This document shows, piece by piece, positions 9,475 to 17,972 of a stretch of DNA of 64,000 nt. How positions within the stretch are numbered: the first letter of the stretch is position 1; each line of letters starts with the position of its first letter. This stretch comes from Bacteroidales bacterium (GTDB lineage Bacteria; Bacteroidota; Bacteroidia; Bacteroidales; GCA-2748055): positions 1-64,000 of the forward strand of contig JAOZUK010000001.1 of assembly GCA_029938715.1 (NCBI GenBank), read 5' to 3'. The notes beneath the pieces were generated by a model that worked only from the letters and a program-made list of their open reading frames with translations, was not told the DNA's origin and made no database searches. A program made the position numbers and the translations under genes.

Positions 9475-10698
9475 TTAAAATGCAGCCATCAGGAGATCCA
9501 TATCTTTTGAAGGAATACCCAGCCGGGAACCAATGGCATCATTGGTCAGAATTCCTTTGTAAACATATACACCATGCCTCAGGCCCACGTTCTCTTTAAA
9601 ATGTTTTCCCAAATCTCCCAGTTCACCCATACCAATGATCAGTGGAGCAAACACATTGCTTATGGCGATGGAGGCGGTCCGCGCCACCCTGGAGGGAATA
9701 TTGGGTACACAATAGTGAATCACCCCATGCTTTACAAACACTGGATCCACCTGGCTTCTTAATTCGGAAGTTTCAATACACCCCCCTCGATCTATACTGA
9801 TGTCGATAATTACCGACCCCTTCTTCATCTCCCTTACCATCTCTTCAGAGATAAAATAGGAAGACTGATTCTCCTCATGCCTGATGGCACCAATAACCAC
9901 ATCGGCCGATCGCATGGCTTTCAAAATCACCTTGGGATGGAAAATTGAAGTGGAAACCATCTGTCCCACTGCAGCTTGTAGCCTGCGCAGGCGATGTATG
10001 GAGTTATCAAAGACTTTCACATCGGACCCCACTCCCAGAGCTGCTCGTACGGCATATTCAGCTGCAGTACCTGCGCCAAGTATAACTACTTCGGTAGGTG
10101 TTATGCCGGTTACTCCTCCAAGCATTACCCCTTTACCTCCCCTTACATTGCTCAGGTACTCGGCAGCAATCAAAATACTGGTGGTTCCTGCAATGGCACT
10201 CATGCTTCTTACGGCCGGATAGCAGTTATGCTCATCCTGAATTTTTTCAAAAGCAATGGCTGTAACCCTTTTCTGCATCAGGCTCCTTATGTACTTCTCC
10301 TCACAATGGGTGAATACATGGAATGAGGAGATCAGGGTCTGCCTCTCTTTGACCCAGCCAATCTCCTCAAGGGTGGGTGGAACTATCTTTAAGAGGATAT
10401 CACAACCGCTGAATACTTCCTGACGGCGTTCACAAATTACCCCACCTTTTTCTGAGTAATCCGTATCCTGGTAGTTTGCGGCCTTTCCGGCACCGGCCTC
10501 CAGAAATACCTCATGTCCATGGCCCGTAAGGATCTCCACTGCTTCGGGTGTTAGAGGTACACGGCTCTCTATGGAATGATCTTCCGATGGGACCCCGATT
10601 TTTAATTGCTTATGCCTGTTACCCACCTCTAACATCTCTTCCTGGGGCATTAAGCCCTCCTTATGTATGTTAAAAGCTGACGATCCTGAGTGTTTCAT
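9475..10698 (-). CDS. ald: Alanine dehydrogenase, Bacteroidota type
   Basis: A 407-residue NAD-dependent enzyme interconverting L-alanine and pyruvate plus ammonia. The N-domain begins after an extension (LMPQEEMLEVGNRHKQLKIG) that I remember from Bacteroidota homologues; VPLTPEAVEILTGHGHEV is the substrate-side motif. VTGITPTEVVILGAGTAAEY carries the Rossmann GxGxxx nucleotide-binding loop near residue 205. Start 10698 is kept because the extension belongs to the family. A TAAGTTTG -7 box lies only 4 nt upstream of it, which would make the message leaderless. An inner Met at 10650 is the alternative. Confidence 0.88.
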   Translation of the reverse strand: MKHSGSSAFNIHKEGLMPQEEMLEVGNRHKQLKIGVPSEDHSIESRVPLTPEAVEILTGHGHEVFLEAGAGKAANYQDTDYSEKGGVICERRQEVFSGCDILLKIVPPTLEEIGWVKERQTLISSFHVFTHCEEKYIRSLMQKRVTAIAFEKIQDEHNCYPAVRSMSAIAGTTSILIAAEYLSNVRGGKGVMLGGVTGITPTEVVILGAGTAAEYAVRAALGVGSDVKVFDNSIHRLRRLQAAVGQMVSTSIFHPKVILKAMRSADVVIGAIRHEENQSSYFISEEMVREMKKGSVIIDISIDRGGCIETSELRSQVDPVFVKHGVIHYCVPNIPSRVARTASIAISNVFAPLIIGMGELGDLGKHFKENVGLRHGVYVYKGILTNDAIGSRLGIPSKDMDLLMAAF

Positions 10699-10702
10699 TT
10701 TG

Positions 10703-10735
10703 CAAACTTAATATAGGTAGCCTAAAATAATACAA
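10703..10735 (-). promoter_or_regulatory. Predicted promoter of ald
   Basis: On the minus strand TTG (10733-10735) is followed after 22 nt by TAAGTTTG (10703-10710), close to the Bacteroidota -33/-7 consensus TTTG...TAnnTTTG. The -7 box ends 4 nt before the ATG, so transcription would begin at about the start codon. Confidence 0.5.
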
Positions 10736-10770
10736 TAAACCCCCATTGTCAAGACAAATTATCATTGGGG
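10733..10770 (-). terminator. Possible terminator after tsaE
   Basis: Overlapping the tsaE stop, the minus strand can fold CCCCA...TGGGG around an inner TTGTC-TT-GACAA hairpin, followed by a U-rich run (TTTATTGTATTATTTT). The inner bulge makes the structure imperfect. It would end the sprE-porX-tsaE message and overlaps the ald promoter. Confidence 0.35.
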
Positions 10771-11187
10771 AAGGTCATAGACTAACTCTCTCGACCGGTC
10801 GTTCAGAACATTTATTTTTACCAACAGTGCATCTTCCGGGATCAGCTCACTGGCTTTTTCGGGCCACTCGATAAAACAACGGTCGCCCGAGTAAAAGTAT
10901 TCTTCATAGCCAATGTCGTACATTTCCCCCGGATCCTCAATTCTGTAAAGGTCAAAATGGTATATGGATGAGCCCTCAGGTGTGAAGTATTCGTTGACCA
11001 GTGAAAAAGTCGGACTGTTGACTTCAGCTGTAACCCCAAGCTCCTTACAGAGCCACTGAATGAATGTGGTTTTCCCGGCACCCAGTTCACCCGAAAAGGC
11101 AATTACAGGGATATCCCCGACGGCCTTTAAAAAGGATTGGGCGACCCGTCCATAATCCTCCAGTGATGGGATGTAAAGTTTGTCCAT
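10762..11187 (-). CDS. tsaE: tRNA threonylcarbamoyladenosine biosynthesis ATPase TsaE
   Basis: A 141-residue P-loop ATPase that works with TsaB/TsaD to form the t6A modification at position 37 of ANN-decoding tRNAs. Walker A is FSGELGAGKTTF near residues 31-42, then VNSPTFSLVNEY, which is typical of the family, and a Walker B-like YHFDLYRI. EYFYSGDRCFIEWPEKA is the usual C-terminal motif. Length is normal. It begins 1 bp after porX ends and is the last gene of the sprE-porX-tsaE operon. Confidence 0.93.
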   Translation of the reverse strand: MDKLYIPSLEDYGRVAQSFLKAVGDIPVIAFSGELGAGKTTFIQWLCKELGVTAEVNSPTFSLVNEYFTPEGSSIYHFDLYRIEDPGEMYDIGYEEYFYSGDRCFIEWPEKASELIPEDALLVKINVLNDRSRELVYDLPQ

Positions 11188-11188
11188 A

Positions 11189-12745
11189 CTATCTTACAGG
11201 TGAGAGTATAGAAATGGGAATTAGCATCTCCTCCATGGAGATGCCCCCGTGTTGAAATGTATTCCTGTAGAGGTTTACAAAGTGGTTGTAATTATTGGGA
11301 TATACCATGAAATCGTTGTTCATGGCAAAGATGTAACTTGAACTCACATTGGTCCTGGGCAGGTAAATCGACTCTGGTTTAGTCACCTCAAAAACCTCTT
11401 TTTTATTGTAATTGAGGTTTTTACCCTGCTTATACCTGAGGTTGACCGAGGTTTGTCTGTCTCCGATCACCTTTACAGGACTATTTACCCTTACAGCCCC
11501 GTGGTCGGTGGTGATCACCAGCTTGATGTCCTGTGCCTGGAGATGCTTTAGTAACTCATAGAGATAGGAGTGCTGGAACCAGCTGTGCACCAGTGACCGG
11601 TAGGATGATTCGTTAAAAGCCAGCTCCCTGATCATCTCCATCTCAGTGCGGGAGTGGGACAACATATCCACAAAATTGTAGACCAGTACATTCAGGTCAT
11701 AATTGAGCAGATCCTTTGAGTTTTCCACCAACTTTTTCCCAGCACGCTGGTTACTGATCTTCACATAATTGAAAGAGGCCTTAATTCCCAACCTCTTCAT
11801 CTGCAGCCGACAGAGCTCTTCTTCATTTGCGTTTTTTCCACCCTCATCGTTCTCATCGATCCAGAGATTGGGATATCGCCTCTGAATCTCACTGGGCATC
11901 ATCCCAGCAAACATGGCATTTCGAGCATATTGGGTGGCCGTGGGAAGTATGCCGGCAAAAACCGACTCCTCATCAGTTCTGAAAAGGTCCCCAATCTCCT
12001 GCTCTATTATTTTCCACTGGTCATAACGCAGGTTGTCTATTATTATCACCATCACCTTTCCCTGATCCAACAGGGGAAATATCTTTTTAGGAAAAATCTG
12101 AGGTGAAATAAGGGGAACATCGGAAGAGGTTCCGGAGAACCATTCCTCATAATGGTTCCGTATGAAACGCGCAAATTCCTTGTTGGCTTCGGTCTTCTGC
12201 ATCCTTAAGACCTCATCCAATCCATCCGTTCCACTTGAATCAAACTCATTCTCCCAGTAAACCAGGCGGGAATAGATCTCAACCCAGTCGTTAAACGAGG
12301 AAGCCGTATTTATTTGCATACCGAGCTGATTAAACTGTGACTGGTAGCCCGATGTGGTTTTCTGTGTAACCAGTCTTTTTGTATCGATATTCTTCTTAAT
12401 GGTGAGAAGAATCTGCTTTGGATTCACAGGCTTAATTAGGTAGTCGGAGATTTTGCCTCCAAGGGCCTCATCCATGATGTCCTCTTCTTCACTCTTTGTA
12501 ATCATAACCACCGGGGTGGAAGGGGTTATATTTTTAATCCGCTCCAGTGTTTCAAGTCCCGACAATCCAGGCATATTCTCGTCCAGAAAAATAAGATCAA
12601 AATCCTGGTCTTCAACTAGTTTAAGGGCATCGATTCCATTGGTGCAAGTGGTTACTCTGTACTCCTTCTCTTCCAGGAAAATGATGTAAGGCTTTAGTAA
12701 ATCTATCTCATCATCGGTCCACAATATATGTATCTTTCTAGCCAT
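11189..12745 (-). CDS. porX: PorX, two-domain response regulator of type IX secretion
   Basis: A 518-residue protein with an N-terminal receiver domain (1-125) and a C-terminal PglZ-type alkaline-phosphatase-fold domain. Receiver residues visible are the acidic pair D11/D12, the phospho-acceptor D55 in LIFLDENMPG, T83 in VVMITKSE and K104 in YLIKPVNP. The PglZ part has VMVIIDNLRYDQW and VITTDHGAVRV, matching metal-binding motifs of that fold. PorX is the regulator of the type IX secretion system known from Porphyromonas and Flavobacterium. Its start overlaps the sprE stop by one base (TAATG), indicating translational coupling with another secretion component. Confidence 0.95.
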   Translation of the reverse strand: MARKIHILWTDDEIDLLKPYIIFLEEKEYRVTTCTNGIDALKLVEDQDFDLIFLDENMPGLSGLETLERIKNITPSTPVVMITKSEEEDIMDEALGGKISDYLIKPVNPKQILLTIKKNIDTKRLVTQKTTSGYQSQFNQLGMQINTASSFNDWVEIYSRLVYWENEFDSSGTDGLDEVLRMQKTEANKEFARFIRNHYEEWFSGTSSDVPLISPQIFPKKIFPLLDQGKVMVIIIDNLRYDQWKIIEQEIGDLFRTDEESVFAGILPTATQYARNAMFAGMMPSEIQRRYPNLWIDENDEGGKNANEEELCRLQMKRLGIKASFNYVKISNQRAGKKLVENSKDLLNYDLNVLVYNFVDMLSHSRTEMEMIRELAFNESSYRSLVHSWFQHSYLYELLKHLQAQDIKLVITTDHGAVRVNSPVKVIGDRQTSVNLRYKQGKNLNYNKKEVFEVTKPESIYLPRTNVSSSYIFAMNNDFMVYPNNYNHFVNLYRNTFQHGGISMEEMLIPISILSPVR

Positions 12746-15423
12746 TACTCTTGGTTTACGTAGTACTTCTGGTAAAAGAGATAGTAGGGATTAAACTCCT
12801 TCTCCGAGGAAAGCACCCCGAAGTTCTCCTGTGAGATAATCATCATCCGATACTGGGACTCGGGTATACCCCCAAATATTTCATCCCTGTTCTGCTCAAT
12901 AACCTCCATGTATCGGTTTGCACCTTCAGCATTTATAAATATCTTCACAGTAAGCATGTTGTATGAATCTGTCAACTCTACCCGATCAATGGTCAGGTCA
13001 TACTGGTTAAAATTATCCAGGTTATAGTTTAACAGATCAAAGTTCACTTGGTTCATGCTTTCACCGGAGTGCAATGCGATCAGGAAGTAGTGCTCCTGCA
13101 CAGAATCAGGTGCCGAGTAGATAACTTCAGCCTCCTGGGCCTGATCCGCCTCCATGATCTCTGGGAATTCAACATACATATAATCTACGATCTCCTGGGC
13201 CTGCTTGCTCTCCTCGGCCAATGGATGCTGTGCGATCAGGGAGTCCAGTTCCACCTTCATCTCCTCTTTGCCCCTGAGCGCTCCCACCGATAAGGCTTTA
13301 ATATATTTAAATTTTGGAGTGAGCGGATCATCTTCAAACATTGCCATTCCACTATCTGCCGCCGTGATTACTCCGGCATAGTTTTTCTCCTGGTAGAGGC
13401 TGAATACCCCTTCATAGTACCGAACCACCTTCATCTCTTCCTCTTCAAGCTCTTTCAGATAATTGGGATTGTTTAACAGCATGGCATAATGAGATTGAGG
13501 ATAGAGGTTTGAGAGCTCACTGGCATAGAAATTTGCCTGCCCCGGATCTTGTATATTGTTATAGAGCTGGTAGAGATAGTAGTGGGTTGGAGGGCCAAAC
13601 CTGGTGTCGGGATAGCGCTGTATCAGCTCAGTAAAAGAGGTGATTGATTCCTCATAATCCAGTAGCTTCTCTTTATAGATGACCCCCATATTGAAGAGTG
13701 CCTCCTCCAGCCTTATATGGGACTTTTCCATGGAGGAATCGTTCAATGGAATGCTGGCCAGGTAATACTCCCTGGACTTGTTATCGAATATGGGGGTCCC
13801 ATCGCCTCCGTTGATGCTGTCACTTTCACCTCCTGCACCAGACAGATCAGAGAGGGCCTGTTTGTTTTTCCTTCGCCAGTTATCCTCCAGTTTCCGCTCT
13901 CCCCACTTCATCCTGAATTCGGGTTGACCAAAACTTTTGGCATTCAGGTTATAGAAATACCACAATCCCCCCTGTTGTCCTCCCTGTTGTCCTCCCGACT
14001 GGTTGTTGTTGTTCATCATGGACTGGTTGAAGGCCATATCCTGCATGGCCTGTTGCTCTGCCAGCCGGGCCTCCTCTTCATCCTCACGAATCTGTTCGAT
14101 AATCCCATCAATAATAGCCAGCCTCGATTCTTCGGGTAGTGCTGCCAGCATCTGCACACTATCCTCCAGTTCGTAAACCGAAACATTGTAGACCAATCCA
14201 CTTAAACTGGCCGACAGGGTGGTTAAACCGTTATATCCAGGATAATTTTCATTCAAAAAGGTAACAGCTGAATCGTAATAGGCTGCCGAGAGCTGGTAAT
14301 TGGGTTCCTCATAAAACATTTCAGCCAGCGTCAAGGATGAAAATCCTTTCTGATACTGATTCTGGATACTGGTTGAGACAGAAAGCTGATAATATTCGAT
14401 GGCCTTATCCCGGTCGCCCTCCTCCATGGCAATATTTCCCAGGGCAAAATAGATCTGATCCTTATACTCCCTGTTCTTGCTGTCCTTGAGCATTTTATTC
14501 AGCAGCTTTTTAAGATCTTCGCTGCTGGCACTTCCAGCTTCATATACCTCTGCCATATTCACCCGGGCATTAAAAGCCATTTCATATGTGGGGTTATAGC
14601 GGGTAACACGCTCATACTTTTCAAGGGCCAGGTCATTGAGGCCGGTCTCCTCATAAAGCTGCGCCAGAATATAGGTATACCTTATTTTGTCCTCTTTATC
14701 AATTCCTTTATAACCAAGGGCCAATTCCAGGTTTTCAGCAGCAGTGGAAGGTTCATCCTGTTTAATGCGGAGCTGAGCCAAGGTGGTATGGAATGCCTCC
14801 ATGTAATCCTCGGGGAGCTTGCTCTCATCGGCAAGGGTGGAGATAATCCGTTCTGCCTCCCTTGTTTCATCGATCATGATATAAGCCCTGGCCAGCCATA
14901 TCATGGCCAGGTACCTGATATCCTCCTTGGGAAATGTGACCAGTATGTGTTTAAAGGTCTCAGCCGCCAAAAAAGATTCACCCTGGTACATGTAAGCTTT
15001 TCCCATGAGTAAATAGGAATCGTCGACCCATTTGTTGTATTCGATTTGCTCGTAAAATGCCTTGTCCTTAGGCGACTGGTTTCCCTCCTTTACCTTGGGC
15101 TTGGCAGTAATGGAATGATAGGTGATCACTTTGGTGGCCTTATCGATGGCCTTTTTCATATCGCTGTTTACAGTGGAGTTGACCGTTTCATCCTCGTAGA
15201 GGAAAACGGGCAATATATGGTTGTAGTCCATCATCACTGAGCTCCGGGCTTTTTCTAAGGCCCGATTGTAGCTTTCATTTCCGTTGAAATAGATGTTATA
15301 GTGGGCGGTGAGGTTGTGGAAATTTCTTGTAAGTGAGGTGTTTTTTTCCACACTGCATGAGATCACGCAGCAGAAGAAGGATAGCATGATCAGCCCCCTG
15401 TATATGGTCTTCTGAAAAGGCAA
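12745..15423 (-). CDS. sprE: SprE/PorW, TPR lipoprotein of type IX secretion and gliding
   Basis: An 892-residue outer-membrane lipoprotein with lipobox VISC (Cys23) and the family-typical mature start FHNLTAHYNIYFNGNESY. Many tetratricopeptide-like helical repeats follow (about 100-650), with a Gln/Gly/Asn-rich insert (NNNNQSGGQQGGQQGG, near residues 480-500). SprE/PorW links the peptidoglycan-side ring and the translocon of type IX secretion in studied species. Operon with porX and tsaE. The nearest -7-like sequence upstream (TAACTTG) is weak, so the promoter is unassigned. Confidence 0.9.
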   Translation of the reverse strand: MPFQKTIYRGLIMLSFFCCVISCSVEKNTSLTRNFHNLTAHYNIYFNGNESYNRALEKARSSVMMDYNHILPVFLYEDETVNSTVNSDMKKAIDKATKVITYHSITAKPKVKEGNQSPKDKAFYEQIEYNKWVDDSYLLMGKAYMYQGESFLAAETFKHILVTFPKEDIRYLAMIWLARAYIMIDETREAERIISTLADESKLPEDYMEAFHTTLAQLRIKQDEPSTAAENLELALGYKGIDKEDKIRYTYILAQLYEETGLNDLALEKYERVTRYNPTYEMAFNARVNMAEVYEAGSASSEDLKKLLNKMLKDSKNREYKDQIYFALGNIAMEEGDRDKAIEYYQLSVSTSIQNQYQKGFSSLTLAEMFYEEPNYQLSAAYYDSAVTFLNENYPGYNGLTTLSASLSGLVYNVSVYELEDSVQMLAALPEESRLAIIDGIIEQIREDEEEARLAEQQAMQDMAFNQSMMNNNNQSGGQQGGQQGGLWYFYNLNAKSFGQPEFRMKWGERKLEDNWRRKNKQALSDLSGAGGESDSINGGDGTPIFDNKSREYYLASIPLNDSSMEKSHIRLEEALFNMGVIYKEKLLDYEESITSFTELIQRYPDTRFGPPTHYYLYQLYNNIQDPGQANFYASELSNLYPQSHYAMLLNNPNYLKELEEEEMKVVRYYEGVFSLYQEKNYAGVITAADSGMAMFEDDPLTPKFKYIKALSVGALRGKEEMKVELDSLIAQHPLAEESKQAQEIVDYMYVEFPEIMEADQAQEAEVIYSAPDSVQEHYFLIALHSGESMNQVNFDLLNYNLDNFNQYDLTIDRVELTDSYNMLTVKIFINAEGANRYMEVIEQNRDEIFGGIPESQYRMMIISQENFGVLSSEKEFNPYYLFYQKYYVNQE

Positions 15424-15516
15424 TTTACTCCAGTTCTGACAAGTTACTGTAAAGTTCTTACAAATAATTAACTGGTTTTGATATAACTTATTTTATCAGG
15501 TTGGAAAAAAAGCACC

Positions 15517-15753
15517 CTAAGAATTAATATCCACTACCTCTTTGATTTCCGGAACTTCATTTTTGACAGCCATTTCAACTCCTGCCTTCAGGGTCTGCAT
15601 ACTGAAGGGACAGCCATGACAGGCACCCTTCAACTCTACCCTCACTATCATATCATCAGTGATGTCGACGATGGCAATATCCCCACCATCTGCAACCAGG
15701 TAAGGCCTGATTTTTTCCAGTGCCTTTTCTACTCTCTCTTTTATAGCTTCCAT
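15517..15753 (-). CDS. NifU-like (Nfu) iron-sulfur scaffold protein
   Basis: A 78-residue stand-alone Nfu domain that carries and passes Fe-S clusters. The cluster-binding CxxC is CHGC (Cys45, Cys48), followed by PFSMQTLKAGVE; the N-terminal helix and LVADGGDIAIVDI strand are standard. It has no N-terminal A-type domain. It lies 27 bp downstream of the Mrp ATPase, so the two probably act together in cluster assembly or transfer. Confidence 0.93.
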   Translation of the reverse strand: MEAIKERVEKALEKIRPYLVADGGDIAIVDITDDMIVRVELKGACHGCPFSMQTLKAGVEMAVKNEVPEIKEVVDINS

Positions 15754-15780
15754 TGTTCCTCTGTTTTAGCTATGTTCAAC

Positions 15781-16881
15781 CTACTTGGTTGTGATCTCCA
15801 CTTTCTTTGTGGGTTCCAACTCGATATTTCTAGTCTTTATAACCTTTTCAAGGGTTTGCGCCAGGAGATGAAATGCTTCACCGGGAGATCTATCCGGATG
15901 AAGCGCCACAGGCTCCCCGGAATCGCCCGATTCCATGATTCCCTGTACAATGGGTATCTGACCCAGAAGCTTGATCCCCATTTTCTCTGCCAGGTTTTTA
16001 CAACCATCCTTACCGAAAATATAGTACTTATTCTCAGGTAGCTCCTCCGGGGTGAACCACGACATGTTCTCAACGATCCCCAGCAGGGGTACATTGATCT
16101 TTTCCCCTGCAAACATGTTGATCCCCTTGATTACATCTGCCAGTGCCACCTCCTGCGGTGTGCTTACGATTACAGCACCGGTAACCGGGACCTCCTGTAC
16201 CATGGTCAGGTGTACATCACCTGTTCCAGGGGGCAGGTCAATCAGCAGATAGTCCAGCTCGCCCCAGTCTCCCTGGGTAATAAGCTGCTTCAATGCGCCG
16301 GTGGCCATGGGTCCTCTCCAGATCACTGCATCTTCAGGATTTACAAAGAGCCCAACTGATAATAATTTAACTCCATATTTCTCGATAGGTACAATCCATT
16401 CTGTCCCCTCTTCGGTGCGTGCCACAGGGCGTTGCCCTTCAATATGAAACATTTTTGGGATGGATGGTCCATACACATCTGCATCAATCAAACCTACCCG
16501 CTTTCCCATTCCAGCCATTGAGACTGCCAGGTTTACTGCAATGGTGGATTTGCCTACGCCCCCTTTACCCGAAGCAATGGCTATAATATTCTCTACTCCT
16601 GCCAATGGATCAGGCTTCACAGGTATCTCCGGAACCTGTACCTGTATATGTTCCATTTTAAGAGTCGCTTCTCCAAATGCCCCGTTAACGGCCCTTTGAC
16701 AAGCCTTCTTTAACGAGGCAATAAAGGGGTCATTGGGCTTATCAAACCTTAGTCCGATCCATAGTTCACCCTCTCTGTACTGCACATCACTTACCATTCC
16801 CATACCTACGATCTGCTCCTTTGTTCCGGGATGTTTAATCTGATCAAGTACCTCCAGTATTTTCTCCTTTTGAATCTCCAT
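15781..16881 (-). CDS. mrp: Mrp/ApbC (NBP35-family) iron-sulfur carrier ATPase
   Basis: A 366-residue protein with an N-terminal MIP18/DUF59 domain (1-80), then a deviant Walker A P-loop SGKGGVGKSTIAVNLAVSMA (104-123) and the LIDLPPGTGDVHLT Walker B region. The family loads and transfers Fe-S clusters in the cytoplasm. The C-terminal CxxC that follows GIVENMS in E. coli Mrp is absent: this protein has ENMSWFTPEELPENKYY instead. Its own -7 box lies 22 nt upstream, and nfu follows in the same unit. Confidence 0.93.
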   Translation of the reverse strand: MEIQKEKILEVLDQIKHPGTKEQIVGMGMVSDVQYREGELWIGLRFDKPNDPFIASLKKACQRAVNGAFGEATLKMEHIQVQVPEIPVKPDPLAGVENIIAIASGKGGVGKSTIAVNLAVSMAGMGKRVGLIDADVYGPSIPKMFHIEGQRPVARTEEGTEWIVPIEKYGVKLLSVGLFVNPEDAVIWRGPMATGALKQLITQGDWGELDYLLIDLPPGTGDVHLTMVQEVPVTGAVIVSTPQEVALADVIKGINMFAGEKINVPLLGIVENMSWFTPEELPENKYYIFGKDGCKNLAEKMGIKLLGQIPIVQGIMESGDSGEPVALHPDRSPGEAFHLLAQTLEKVIKTRNIELEPTKKVEITTK

Positions 16882-16903
16882 TTGTGCCTTAAAATTATGG
16901 CAT

Positions 16904-16911
16904 CAAAGATA
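16904..16911 (-). promoter_or_regulatory. -7 box upstream of mrp
   Basis: TATCTTTG on the minus strand matches the Bacteroidota -7 consensus TAnnTTTG exactly and ends 22 nt before the mrp start codon. No convincing -33 TTTG was found at the usual distance. Confidence 0.5.
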
Positions 16912-16937
16912 GCCTTTTTATTTAGATTAAGTTAAAA

Positions 16938-17273
16938 TCAGTCCAGTTCTTCAAGGGGATCCCAGAAGATATCATCGAAATTCAGGATGCGATTTTCTTT
17001 AATAATGGCTCCCTCATTTTCCAGGAGTTCCTGCATCAGGTTTGTCCCATCGAAATGGTGCTTACCCGTGAGCATACCATTTCGATTCACTACCCGATGG
17101 GCCGGAATGTAGGCTTCTGATGTGTGGGACTGATTCATAGCCCATCCAACCATCCGTGCAGCTCCGGTGGAACCAAGGTAGCGGGCTACTGCTCCGTAGG
17201 AGGTAACCCTTCCGTATGGGATCTGGCTGACCACCCGGTAGACCCGGTCAAAAAAACCTTCATTCAGTTTCAT
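16938..17273 (-). CDS. Alkyltransferase-like protein (MGMT-fold, no catalytic cysteine)
   Basis: A 111-residue protein of the O6-alkylguanine-DNA alkyltransferase C-terminal domain family. The start at MKLNEGFFDRVYRVV (17273) is chosen because the domain begins there; the open frame runs 53 codons further upstream inside trmB. The helix-turn-helix region (RVTSYGAVARYLG) and the arginine finger (AARMVGWAMNQ) are present. The active-site PCHR motif reads PAHR (Ala58), so it cannot accept alkyl groups. This matches the ATL group, which binds alkylated DNA and flags it for nucleotide excision repair. It overlaps trmB by 14 bp. Confidence 0.88.
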   Translation of the reverse strand: MKLNEGFFDRVYRVVSQIPYGRVTSYGAVARYLGSTGAARMVGWAMNQSHTSEAYIPAHRVVNRNGMLTGKHHFDGTNLMQELLENEGAIIKENRILNFDDIFWDPLEELD

Positions 17274-17967
17274 CAGGCATCTCTGAAATTTCCTTACGGG
17301 CAGGCAATTGAAAGCTAAGATAATGTATGGGCATCCCTTCAGCCAGAAAACGTTTCTCATAATAGGTCTGTATGGAAACAGTTTCATCACTCCATCCCTC
17401 ACTGTAGATATCATCCGACATTTTCTCCACACGGAGTTTATTATACCTGACCAGTGCCAGGGTATCTGTGTATAGGGATCTGTTATCTGTTTTCAAATGA
17501 ACCAGGCCACCATCCTTAATAAATTGCCTGTATTTGTTCAGAAAATTTGCACCAGTAAGCCGCTTTCTTCTTCTTCGGGCTTTCTCCTGTGGATCGGGAA
17601 ATGTAATCCACAATTCATCCACCTCATCCTTTGCAAAGAAGGAGCCAATGAAATCGATACGTGTACGAATAAATGAAACATTTTCAAGGCCCTGATCATG
17701 TGCCGCTCTGGCCCCGGTCCAGATTCTGGCCCCTTTAATATCAAGACCCAAGTAATTCTTCTCTGCATTCATCCTGGCCAGACCCACGGTGTACTCTCCT
17801 TTTCCACAACCCAGCTCCAGGATCAGCGGACCCTGGTTTCTAAACTGATCGCGACACCACTTCCCCTTCATATGGAAATCCTTTTGGAATACCTCCTCAA
17901 AGGAAGGTTGAAACACCTTATCGAGTGTTTGGAGTTCCCTGAATCTGGACAGCTTCTTCTTTCCCAA
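17260..17967 (-). CDS. trmB: tRNA (guanine-N7-)-methyltransferase
   Basis: A 235-residue SAM-dependent enzyme that methylates G46 of tRNAs. ILELGCGKGEYTVGLA is the SAM-binding motif I (about 52-67), NYLGLDIKGARIW the second motif, and WITFPDPQEKARRRRKRL the conserved Asp-Pro catalytic and tRNA-binding motif. Length is normal. It starts 5 bp after gldH and overlaps the ATL gene, so it belongs to the ricT-gldH-trmB-ATL operon. Confidence 0.95.
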   Translation of the reverse strand: MGKKKLSRFRELQTLDKVFQPSFEEVFQKDFHMKGKWCRDQFRNQGPLILELGCGKGEYTVGLARMNAEKNYLGLDIKGARIWTGARAAHDQGLENVSFIRTRIDFIGSFFAKDEVDELWITFPDPQEKARRRRKRLTGANFLNKYRQFIKDGGLVHLKTDNRSLYTDTLALVRYNKLRVEKMSDDIYSEGWSDETVSIQTYYEKRFLAEGMPIHYLSFQLPARKEISEMPDETE

Positions 17968-17972
17968 ATTTG

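Noticed and set aside
13960-14010. Short Gln/Gly-coding repeats in sprE as a mobile or regulatory repeat
   Set aside because: They keep the frame and fit a low-complexity linker between TPR blocks.
17274-17432. Longer alkyltransferase-like protein using an upstream Met (164 residues)
   Set aside because: The additional 53 codons lie inside trmB, have no family similarity, and the domain starts cleanly at MKLNEGF.
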